Below the pieces are notes generated by a model, which ran no database searches, had not been told where the DNA came from, and saw only the letters and a program-made list of their open reading frames with translations. The translations under genes were made by a program, and so were the position numbers. From Apostichopus californicus (taxonomy: Eukaryota; Echinodermata; Holothuroidea; Aspidochirotida; Stichopodidae): DNA of 32,190 nucleotides. Positions 9,777-21,700 of the stretch are shown here, piece by piece. Each line of letters starts with the position of its first letter. Position 1 is the stretch's first letter. Location of the stretch: contig JAIPMN010016606.1 in assembly GCA_020650975.1 (NCBI GenBank), positions 1,967 to 34,156 of the forward strand. Reading direction: 5' to 3'.

Positions 9777-12700
9777 CTACGGAAATAACGAAACAAACTT
9801 TCTGAATTAACAGTCACATGTGTATAATAAACACAGAATGAATTTTTCTAATTTAAAATATCCATATATTTTGGAAACTGGTGATATGTATAACGATCAA
9901 GGTACCAAGTCAGTGCTTTATCACGAACGGTACCTATTAAAGGGTTCCAGATATATGCCCTCTCCATTCCCCACCCATCAATTAGGTAGTCTCAATAGTA
10001 TGATAAACATGATGGTCCTATTATTTTGTTATGATGTTTTTGCGAGATTCAGTCTATCCCAGGATGGTTGAAAAGAACCTGCAACGCCCCATTCCTCCCC
10101 CCCCCCCCGTCTGATGATTTACCAACAAAATAAATAGAAATTTTACCTCTACCATATTTTCTCCTTTTTTCCCCTCTTTTTTTTCTTCGTGTGTGTTTTG
10201 TTAGAATATGGCAAATCAGCAGTTAAATTGGTCAGGAAGTCAAATTCTGAATTTCAAGTAATATTAGATGTTCGATTGTAAGCCAAGTATACCCACTATA
10301 ACCATATGTTTTATATCCGTTACTAAAGATTGGTAGCATAAAACAACAGTTCTGTGGTGAAATGTAAAAGTTCATTACATATAGAATGAGCAATTTATCT
10401 TATGCGTACAGCCTAACACAACAGAGGACCAGTTATCACGGTGATGCCTTGGAAAATGTTTGCACTTGTCTGTGAAATACGAACGACATACAACAATTTG
10501 TACAAGTATCTGTTCATCAAGAATCTGCTAAAAGAGACATTGATGTTGTGTTTCCAACAGTTATACATGAAAGACGAAGAATGCAATCTCAGAATAATCT
10601 TTCATCCTCTTGATATATAATTGAATAATTGTCGAAGCTCGATTTCTTTTGTCATCTAGGTAACTCACTTTGCTGACGCGTCACTTCCTTTGCGTTCCGA
10701 ACTAGGCTGAGCACTGTTTGGTTCTTCTTTGGTCACTCCGTCTGCAGAGAATCGTTAAACAAAACCATGTTTAAAAACCGTTTTGTTTGCTCTGTCGTTT
10801 GATATGATATGAATGAAGGGTTAGGTTACAGATTCTTGCAGATTGTATAATAAAAAAATGTTATAAGCGCTTGTCGATATTGAAATATTAGAGAATCTTG
10901 CCGATATTGAAAGGTTAGTTTGGAGTTAAAACCGCGGATGTAAATTATCTTCTTTTAGAGTTTGACTTCTATTGTTATCGAAATTTCATTATGGAAACTA
11001 AGTGCCATTAAAAAGACATATAGACCCACTTCTTAGTGTGCATCTCCTAGCCTTTGTGCATTACTATTACATATATCGCCTATCACAGTATCTGTATAGA
11101 CCCACTCCTTGGTGTGCATCTCCTAGCCTATGTGTAGCACTATTACATATATAGCCTATCACAATATCTGTATAGACCAAGTTCTTTGTGTGCATCTCCT
11201 AAACTTTGTGTATTACTATTACATATATAGCCTATCAGAGTATCTGTATAGACCCACTTCTTAGAGTACATCTCCTTGCCTATGTGTAGCATGCACTTTT
11301 ACATATATAGCCTATCATAGTATCTGTATAGACCCACTTCATGCATCTCCTAGCCTATATGTAGCGTGCACTATTACATATATAGCCTATCACAGTATCT
11401 GTATAACGTGATAATATTAAAGGAAATACAAACCCAAATATCATCTTTAACTTATATGACAGAGATCTTTGTGATTAACAACTCCCCCAAACAGCTAGTA
11501 AGAGCAATCTTTCCCTGTTTTGGAGATACTCTACAGCTTAAAAGTCCCGTCTTGGAGCTGTCTTTTAGTAAATGTTGAATGTCATAGTGCCAATAGTATC
11601 GGCAACCTTTCAACTTTAGTTTGTTTAACTTCATATTTATTTTACGGAGGATAATTGGAAGTTAAATTTATAATTGTCTACCAATGATAGACAAAATTAC
11701 AATTACTTGTGTATACAAAAACTTATTCCACACACACAGCCATATGTTACACAGGGCCGCAACCACGGCCCCAACTCCTCCCCCCCCCCCCCCACCAACC
11801 CCACACGCCAAAATTGGCAGATAATAGCAAGCGTTGCAGAATATTGGACCATTTTGAAATGAAGATGGGATATTCCTCATCTTAGACCCTCCCTCCAGTC
11901 GACGTAACATCTGAATCCCCCTCCCTACACTTCAAAATGGTGGGGTTACGCCCATGATGTTACAACTCAAAGCATGCCAGTATCGTTATCATGTACTGTG
12001 ACGGTTTGAGGATTTAACCACTATATCCTAGAAGAGTATCACTCAATGGATGATCCTCTATCCTACCTTTCACTTCCTTCACTCGTTTGTCTTTCGCTTT
12101 GTTCCGCTTGCTCATTCTAAATGACTTCCGAAAGCTGTAGAATCTGCCTCTCTTTAATTCACTAGCCCCTTCTTTGGCATCCCGTACATCTTCCGCAGAT
12201 GCAGTCTTTTTGCTTTCTGGTTTGTCCTTCTTACTTCTTCGGAGAAAACTTGAGAAAAATCCTCTCTTCTCTTCCTTCTTCTCCTTCTTCTCATTCTTCT
12301 CCTTCTTCTCCTTCTTTTTTTCCTTCTTTTCTTTCTTCTTTTCTTTCTTCTTCTTCTTTTTATCTTCACCTTCGTCTGAGGAGAGAATAGTATCATAGAA
12401 TTTATGAAAGAAATTAATGAATGGAAAATCAAGGGATTCCTTGCTTACTCGTGTTATCTAAATTTGAACATTTATGCTTTCTATATCACATGTTTACCCA
12501 ATATTGTTTTATAAATAATAGAATAGGGCGAACGTTTTCTTTCGTCTCATTTGTAGGTCGTTCAATGAGCCAAAGATCATTGTGTGATTGCATTTCTTTC
12601 ACGCGATCATGCGGTAAATTCCTGATAAACAACTACATCAACAGCAGAATCATTAGAACGAAATCCCATTTCAATTTGTAGGTATCATGGCTTTCTTTCA

Positions 12701-15700
12701 AATACAAAATTCGAACTTGATCAAGTCTAAAACATACTCACATGTCGCTTTCGATTGATTTTTTAATGTTTAGTTTATTGATTATTCGATATAATAATTT
12801 GCGACTGCTTCGATAAATATATTGAGGGTTTCCAAATTAAATTACACTGTCACATTGTTTTCAGTAACGACACACAATTGTTTCAGGTGAATGAGGTGAA
12901 TATAGAAAACCATATTATTCTAGGGTCAGCACAACTGGGTAAAGAACAAAGAGCTCACCTTCATTCGTCTTTTTCACACCTGCCGTCTTGCCTCCAAACA
13001 CCTTTGCCGTTTTCTGAAGCAAAATATTTGAATGTAAAGCTTAAAAATTAGACTATCACTAAAAACATAACAAAACAATTGCACAAATTATGCGATTCGA
13101 TTATTTCAATTTAACAACTGGATGAACATTTTTCGGCCTTTCTTCTCTTATATCCTTAAAGCAGTCTGGCCTAATACCCACGTGAACAATATTCTGTGAC
13201 CTTCAACAAGAGCGCACAAATAACTGGTTTACTCACCGATACACTTCCTTGTGCTTCTTCAACCACGTTGGGAGACGTGTCATCCTTCTTCTTCTTCTTG
13301 TTTACAACCTCTGGAATTACATTCGTCTTTTCTTGAGCTATTTCGGACAAAATGATGCCAATTTGAATGTCGAAAAGATGGTATTTCATACTAGTATTGA
13401 TAGAATACAGAATATAGACCACTTCTAAAACATATACATCTTAAAACTCACACTTCTATAAGGCACAATAAAACGTTTGTCTAAAGTCACCACCACATGT
13501 GAGTTTCAAAGTTCACAGCAACTCTCACATCTTGAAAGTAATTTTATTATGCGTTCTCTACAAAAAAAGGGCATATTTTTGAGGACGGTATGCCGATGTG
13601 GTTGTTGTTGTACTTTTATTAATCCCCACATAGTTGTTCCTAAGCCACAAACAATACCAAAACTTTTTCGTTAACAGATAATGTTGTCACTTGTCAATCG
13701 TGGGTTGCGGTTGGGTGTGGATCATAACAAATTTGGATAACTGAAACCCAACTACTGACACATAAAGTTGAAGGCTTTGGGAACTTGTGAATCGTGGACC
13801 AAAGGGCTGTGGGGGCTCAGTATCAACCCAAAGAAAGCGACGTTTGTTATACAGCATGTAGTATAGAATATGACAATTGCACAATTTGAGGTAACCCAGG
13901 TTCACATTGTACGTTTTCTAGCAATACGAATCGCAGCTCCTATTCCAACCCTGGTTATGTTCTGAGTAAACTTATGACTAAATTCAAACGTATTGTTTAA
14001 CACTATCCATCTGATTGCAAGCTCCGTTTTGAACTCGTTTCAAATCGTGTATTTCACTAGAATATCTCGTGACAGACGCTACCAAACAAAACATTGGTAA
14101 TATAGCCGTACCTTTTCTATTTTTCATGTCTCGGTATTTCGCATATCTCTTTAACGGGTCAATTCCGTAGTCCCTAACTGCCACCATGTTGCCTTTGGTT
14201 ATTTCCTTAAGGCACCCGTAAGTGTCCTTTCTGTTTTGTAGAACCTCGTCAGCGGGCAACTGTAAACCAAGCCACTCGTACATCATCCAAACAGTGTCAA
14301 AAACGCCAAAATATCCATGGGCAATTCCTACGCCCTCTGGCCAAAAAGGCTGTTATGAGAGAAACGGGAAACGATATGCATATGTTAACATTATAATTGT
14401 TTGGATCATGTAACTTGAATTCGTATACTAAAATGAAAATGTCTAACTGTACTTTTCAGATGCGACGTATTTAGCACTCATGTCTTTTTCGGTAGCGAAA
14501 ATAGTTTTGAACGTCTTGAAATTGTCATTCTACGGATTCGAAAAAAATACAAATTCGATATGTTAAAAGTTGTTATGGAAGCGATGGGTCGAGATTAAGC
14601 CGCCTTGGTATGGAAAATGAAAATATGTACCCATTAATCCTTCTTATGGAATACCACACCCCACCGCACAACATGTATACACACATGGGTGTATAGATAG
14701 TTCTAGTATTGGGTCGAATGTTACATGTTTAAGGTATCCTCGAGTAGATCTACCCCCTACAAAATCTTAAGGATACCACAACCATCCATCCCAAGACACG
14801 CTGACAGAGGCTTGTGAGGCCCTCTGGTTACCTGTTTCAAGCTATCCCCGACGAGACCAATCATCAGATCATTGCCTTTCTTCGCTGCTTTTAAGACTGC
14901 TGGCTCTTTGGCATGAGCTCTGGAGGTAAACTCAAATATATCTACATCCACCATTTCCAAAGGGATACCGCTTTCTGTGCAGTGTTGGGCAACATCTTTG
15001 GCAAGATTCAACAGTTTGTCACGATCGATGTTGCTTTTGTCAAGAATATCCGCTTGAGTCTTATCCTAAAGAACAAAACCAATAACATATATTTACATAC
15101 TGGAGGTTTTCGTTCATTAATTACCAGAGTTAAACTTAGTTAAATAAAAACTATGAAGACATCAAGATAACCGTGGCGATTGAAGTGTTAACAGTGACAT
15201 TACCTCGATCAACTTCATCAGTTGAAAGTTTCCAACTGTCTAAACAGTTTTCAAATAATGCTAGGAATGACCCATTACGGCACCCTATACCCATAGCTAG
15301 TACAGTTACTACTGGTGCTACCTGTAACACATTTTACCGTGTTACGAACACAAAGTAGTAATTACTGATACACGGTTGTGGGACATGAACAGTAGTTGAT
15401 GTACCAGCTATGAGTATCGGCTGGGCACGGGGACGTTGTTAGCAATTTTCCCCATCATATGAATCAGGCTTCATGACGAAGTCGACCTAACTGTCACCAT
15501 ACTCCATATCTCTAATTGGTACATTACTTCGTCGATGTTTTGTTGATATTGCAGTACTCTCTTGATTCTGCTTTCCTTCCAGTTGTCTTCTTTGTTTTTC
15601 TTCCTCTTTTGAAGGTACAATCGAACATGAAAAGCCAATCACTTTACTATTAATGTTAAGCTAATCTGATTGATTTCCCGTTACATTTGAGTGATTAGTA

Positions 15701-18700
15701 ATATAGTCGGTGTTTCGAGTAACGAGTATTATGCCCCTTCTTAAATTGTTGCTCCCCTTCCCCCTACATTGTTGGTGCCCCTCCAACTCAGAACTCATGA
15801 CCACTGGCATAACTTAGAGAAATGTGAAATATTACATGATATATTGATAATGGAATGAAAGGAAAGGAAATGAAAGATAAAGTGAACTTTAAAAAAACAT
15901 GCGGGTCACCTCTTTCAAAACGCCTCTGCTTATTAGGTTGTCCTTTTTGCCTGTCATTACAAAGTAGTGCGTTTCTCCTCTGATGTAGACGAGGTTCTCA
16001 AGATCAACTTCTGTTTCCTCCTTAAGCTTCGTAAAGAAAGTTAAGTCTTTCATAACATCCTTTCCTCCAATATCGTCAATTTTAAAATCCGCATCTTTGT
16101 TTTTGTTCTCAAAGTTAGCTGCGACGGCAATGGCTAACTTCCTCTTAATTGTAACCCATTCAAGTCCAACATCTTTAAGAAGAAAGCAGTGAAAGGGATT
16201 AGAGTAGCGATGTAGTATTTGTTTTTCTTTCTTTCTTTTGTTATTTGTCAAGTTATGAAACTATGTACAACTCGAAACACTGGAAGGCGTGGGGCATGGA
16301 TTTGTTGTTAGAATTATTGATTACCTATCAGTCACAATTCCTTTAATACACTGATTTCCTCTATAATAGTCGACATCTAACCAAGTTAATTCAAATTACT
16401 TGAGCAAACTTCTGTTGAATAAAGTCTTTCTTCGTACACGGTGCAAATTAGTCCTACCTCTTAGCCAATGTTTGCACTTTATTATTTTACTACAATATCT
16501 TTCTAGCGAGATGTACGTATACGATGTGGGTACGACTTGATGCACAAATTTGACTGAATAAATGTGAAGAATTGTTTGAAACTCTTAAACGCTCAGTATA
16601 GTTTCAAGTTGCTCAAGAAATCGCAGCTGCGATACAGCCCATCGCAACACTACGTTGCAAAAATATAAATTCCTTAGAAATACTATAACTATTTTTACTT
16701 TGTTGTAGTTAGTTCTGCAAGACTTTTCTGCAATGTGTATTTTAACGCAAAGCATTCCCAATATCATTAGCTCAGTGGTATACTATGGTATTGTGGTACT
16801 GTGAGTTGATAGTCTTGGAAGTAACTCGATTATTGTACCTATTTCAAGTACCAATATATAACATACCTGGTTCCTTCGGTTTTTGACGTCCGTTTGCAAT
16901 AATCAAACCTTCAAATTCAAAGCTTTTGAGGTCACTTTGGGACTCTTCCAGATTCTCGTACTGAGCTTTCCATCCAGCTTTAGGTAAGGAATGTAAAAGG
17001 GAGACATTTGAATGAACTCAAATGCAGTCAGACACATGAAAACGAAAATTGTCAAAAGCGTTTGGGTAGGCAATGACTTACATAAGCAATACAATATGAT
17101 TTTACCATTCAGCTAATAGCTAATATTCATAAATAAATTCCTAAATAAACTTTTCAGAACAGACGGCAAGAGAAGATCGCTCTGAAATATGGGGTAATTG
17201 CCAGTAGCGAACTGGGTCATTTATAACTAGCGGCTCGACAGTGATCCAACCAGCGTTGAAGCATAAAAAGAAGCGGCACATCTGGCGCCTCGGACGTAAC
17301 TACCAACTCTCATGATCAAGAGAAAGTCGGCGCCTTCGGCACCTCAAGCTTTCGGCTCGTTTCGTCGCCTAGCACCCGGCGGCGCACGGGTTCCCAGCCG
17401 ATATGCCTGTAGGCCGCTGGGCAAATCCGTAGCCTGGTAAGTGCTCTTCACCGAAAGGAAATTGCAATAGTGGCAAAACAAAATATTTGTAGCACATGGT
17501 AAATGATAGTGGAATTGTTAAAGCACCATCGCTTTCCAAAGAAAAAACTATAGAAGAATATGACGCATCTGAAAAAGTTGCATCACAGAAAACTGGACGG
17601 GTGACACTCTGTTAAACAGTTTCAAGTGATTTTTGTGCAAACATCTATGTCAACGGACACAAAAACTGCTACCTTTCTTTTTATTGGGTGGTATCAGGTC
17701 CTTAAACTCAACACCGAGGCGAACTTCAATTCCCAGAAGGAGAGCCATCTTCAGAAGCACCAACTGTAATCGTCTGATACCTGTACACAAATACAACACG
17801 ATAGTCTAAGAGGCTGGGCTCGAAACGTCACAAAACACAATAACAACGTGCATTAATGATGGCACCACGTATACCCGATGAGATTCAGAGTCTGATGTTA
17901 AGCTTTCATCGACATTATTCGTTATGGGTCTAATATTGCAAGCATCACTGATATTCAGTTACTTCAAGGGAGCAAAATTATGAAACAAATAATTGTGAAA
18001 GTTTGAAATATCCCTGCAAGAACAATATTAATTTAGTTACATATGTCATCTACCGTCTTAACTTTTCCTTAGTTTACCTTTACTCTGCTTAGGGTAAATG
18101 GTACCCCTGTCAAAGACGATTTCTGAAGTAGGCCTATACTGTAAACAAAATGATCTAAACACATGTATTGTGCAAATCTGCTGTTCAAAAAACCTGGTGA
18201 ATTCTTATCTGTAACATATTTAGATCTATAGTACTTACACGTGACATTTGAGACTTTCAGTTATCGATTTTCATATTGAACATTTTCTAATAGCCCTTAT
18301 GTTGTATCCAATGCTTCTTGTGCTAGGCCGGACCCCCTGTTTGAAGTCTTCTTTGTTTCTTAAGTACAATTTGGAAATGGGAAGTATTATTGTTTATCTA
18401 CAATTCACCCGATCCCCCAACTTGAGACCGGACCCTGGTCAGAACCCCGAACTCCACTCTTATCAGTCATGTGCCCAATTGTTAGACAGAGAGAGTTGGT
18501 TATTGCAGATCATGTGTCATGTGGTCATAGATCGTTTTGTGTTTCTTCTGACAACAATAACAGATCATGCTGTTGTGCTGTATTGTGTAATGGGCGATTG
18601 AAAGGAAAAGATACATGTCATGATATGTACCTCGGGTCATTCGATTCCCAAGTGTTCACAAGTTAATAGCTGCACTTACTGACATGTAAACGATCATCGA

Positions 18701-21700
18701 GGCCAAACTTTGGATGGAATGCTTTGAATCCAATCGCTTTGAGATCTTCCACGAGGAATGTCCAGAGCTGCAGTACGCTATTTCTTGTAAATTTTGTTCT
18801 CTTTTCAACAACAACCACCTTCATTCCTAGAAGAGCCAGTTCAATTGCTGCACGCAATCCGCAAGGACCAGCACCAACAATAAGAATCTGTCGAAGGAAA
18901 AATGTGAAATACACTTGCCAATATTTCTTAAAAATTGTTGAACTTGAAGCATTCCTTTTTAATGCCACAAAACTTAGTCAACCGTTTCTAAACATACAAG
19001 GGTATAAGAGCAGGAGCCCAGAGGGTTTGGTTAGCTGGGAAGGTAACCAATTGCATTGTACATCACAATGTTCACAGTGCATTCCTGTATATGAAACCAG
19101 ACGACTGGCAAACCTGCTGTGGTGGGTGTGGCTGGAAGGGCAATTTTAAATTCACCTAAAAGCTAAACTAGATCAGCTTTCATTGGTAACCCCATCAAAG
19201 TAAGTACAATGTGTCAGGTATGGCCCCAAGAGCAACAAATGGCCATCGCCAGTGATTATTGGTGATGGGGTAGCTTCGCCCGGGCCAGTCATCAATAATT
19301 GACCCCTCACAGATGGCCTAGGTCAGCTCATGAGGTAACCACTTGAAACCTATTGGAAAATGATGGTTAGGAATTCAGATACAAGGGATGGGCATTTCCA
19401 GTAATTTTTATTGGTGGGTTATCCCTGCCAGTGGACCCCCAAATTGCCCCTCCCCTCATTGACCTAGGTCAGCTCATGAGGTAACAAGTTGAAAACTACT
19501 GGAAAATGATAGGCAGAACTCTATATGTAAAAGATAGGCATTTCCAGTAATTTCTATTAGTGGGGTACCCCTGTCAATGGACCCCCAAAATGCCCCTCCC
19601 CTCATTGACCTAGGTCAGCTCATGAGGTAACCAGTTGAAAACTACTGGAAAATGATAGGTATCACTTCATATGTAAGGATGGGCATTTCCAGTAATTTCT
19701 ATTAGTGGGGTATCCCTGCCAGTGGACCCCAAAATGCCCATCCCCTCCATGACCTAGGTCAGCTCATGAGGTAACCAGTTGAAACCTACTGGAAAATGAT
19801 AGGTATCACTTCATATGTAAGGATGAGCATTTCCAGTAATTTCTTTTAGTGGGGTATCCCTGCCAGTGGACCCCCAAAATGCCCATCCCCTCCATGACCT
19901 AGGTCAGCTCATGAGGTAACCAGTTGAAACCTACTGGAAAATGATAGGTATCACTTCATATGTAAGGATGGGCATTTCCAGTAATTTCTTTTAGTGGGGT
20001 ATCCCTGCCAGTGGACCCCCAAAATGCCCATCCCCCTCATTGACCTAGGTCAGCTCATGAGGTAACCAGTTGAAACCTACTAGAAAATGATAGGTATCAC
20101 TTCATATGTAAGGAACGGGCATTTCCAGTAATTTTTATTGGTGGGCCACCACTGCCAGAGTCCGCCCCTCCCCCCCCCCCCCCTTATTAACCTAGGTGAG
20201 CTTATGGTGTAACCAATTGAAAACTACTGGAAAATGATAGGTAGGACTCCAAATTTAAGGAGAGTAATTTCCAGTAAATTCCACTGGTGGGGTACCCCTG
20301 TCCGTTGTCCCAACATCTCCAACCACTGTCTCACATTAGATTATAGCTCACACCGTAAGAATCCCCAAAACACCCCAGATACAGTGTAACCACTCATATG
20401 TGGCCTCAAATGACTGAATACAACCTGTGTGGTTATTCAGGAAGTATGTTCGTAACAGTGAACGTTCATTACATTCAGCAGTTCTCAAGTGGCCTGTTCA
20501 AGTTACCGTAGCTTTACTAATGCCAAGGTCATTGTCTGATTGAAACATGTCGTCCAGCCTGTTTCCAGGGGTTAAGGAAAAATTTGTTAATCTGGTGAAT
20601 GATTCACTGTTTGTGATTTTTGTTGCCATACCAATTTCATCTAGCATGGGGAACATTTTTTGTGAAAAACCATAAAACAATAATCTACGACCTATGACCT
20701 GAAACTTGGTTTCTTTGATAGGACTATATATAAACTCTGATGATTGACTTTGACCTCTCGATAACCTCTGTGAATAAAAAAATTCCATGCCATGAAAGAA
20801 AAAAGTTATGACTTTTTATAACCCTCCCCTATGTTAGTATGTGTAATAACTCTATATGAAGACCTATTATTAGAGGTAAAATGTAATCTATTTACTGTTT
20901 TTAGTACAGCGTGGCTAGAATATTTGCATGCAGCATGTGGGAGTCGATGGTCGGACTAACTGACTTTGTAAAGGTAAGACATAGAAATATAACAATATTA
21001 AATAATTATAGAATATACTAGTTTAGTCAGGCCTACATGTAAACTTTGTAGAAGGGAAATTTCCAATGGACAAGTTAAGGTTTAGGCGAGGCTCGGCTAG
21101 CCTAACGCTTCAACCTAGGCTACAGCAGCGCGCGAAATACAAGGGGCGGGGTGCGATTTCGCACTTGAAACGCACGTTGTCAGCGCAAACACGAGCCTCA
21201 CCTACAAAAGACTTTCAGTCACGTAATCACAGCTGAAGCGGACACCCATCTGCTACTTGCAAGTAAAAACAGCCGCGGATGATACCACAGCAGGTTTGCC
21301 AGTCGTCTGGTTTCATATACAGGAATGCACTGTGAACATTGTGATGTACAAGGCAATTGGTTACCTTCCCAGCTAACCAAACCCTCTGGACTCCCGGTCT
21401 AGTACATGAAATGTGTAACGTGTAACGTGATAGAAGGGAGTTACATGCACACTCTCATGTACCATAGAACTACGGAAAACGTGAATGTTTATGGATAAGC
21501 TAGGTAAGAGCATTTTAGCTGGACGACAAAACGAGTCTCATGAGTAAGTATATGCTACTCACGGACAATATCATTGTATCCAGCTGTTTACCGAGAGTTC
21601 TTAACTTTTATTGCTAGAGAAGAGTGCTGCAGATGCGGATCCATTGAGTGTATTGATGTTACAGCTTCACCCTCGCAGTAGTTATTAACAAACCTTGCGC

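Larger units (their letters stand above)
19013..21394. mobile_element. 2.4-kb element with 111-bp terminal inverted repeats, in intron 1
   Basis: 19013-19123 and 21284-21394 are inverted copies of each other with only a few mismatches. They share TTGGTTAGCTGGGAAGGTAA and CAGACGACTGGCAAACCTGC. Between them lie a 146-bp tandem array next to the left repeat, an exon-like open frame, and a CpG-rich patch near 21125-21210. This is the structure of a DNA transposon or foldback element. I could not fix a target duplication, so the superfamily is open. Confidence 0.75.

Noticed and set aside
12174..12398. Plus-strand Phe/Ser-rich open frames
   Set aside because: They are the antisense of the Lys/Glu tract of exon 10. 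The minus-strand reading joins its neighbours in phase.
12154..12432. Minus-strand Arg-rich frame beginning MIFHSL
   Set aside because: It is a different frame of the same purine tract, has no splice-phase support, and runs through the exon-10 acceptor.
16768..16832. tRNA-like A box (TAGCTCAGTGG) with a weak B box (ACTCGATTA)
   Set aside because: The spacing is about 10 bases too long, the B box is poor and no acceptor stem forms. At most it is a tRNA-derived relic.
18248..18666. Plus-strand open frames of 117 and 65 codons
   Set aside because: They overlap each other in two frames, lie in intron 2 of the opposite-strand gene, and show no family I recognise.
18724..19149. Plus-strand 141-codon frame
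   Set aside because: It is the antisense of exon 2 plus part of the left inverted repeat.
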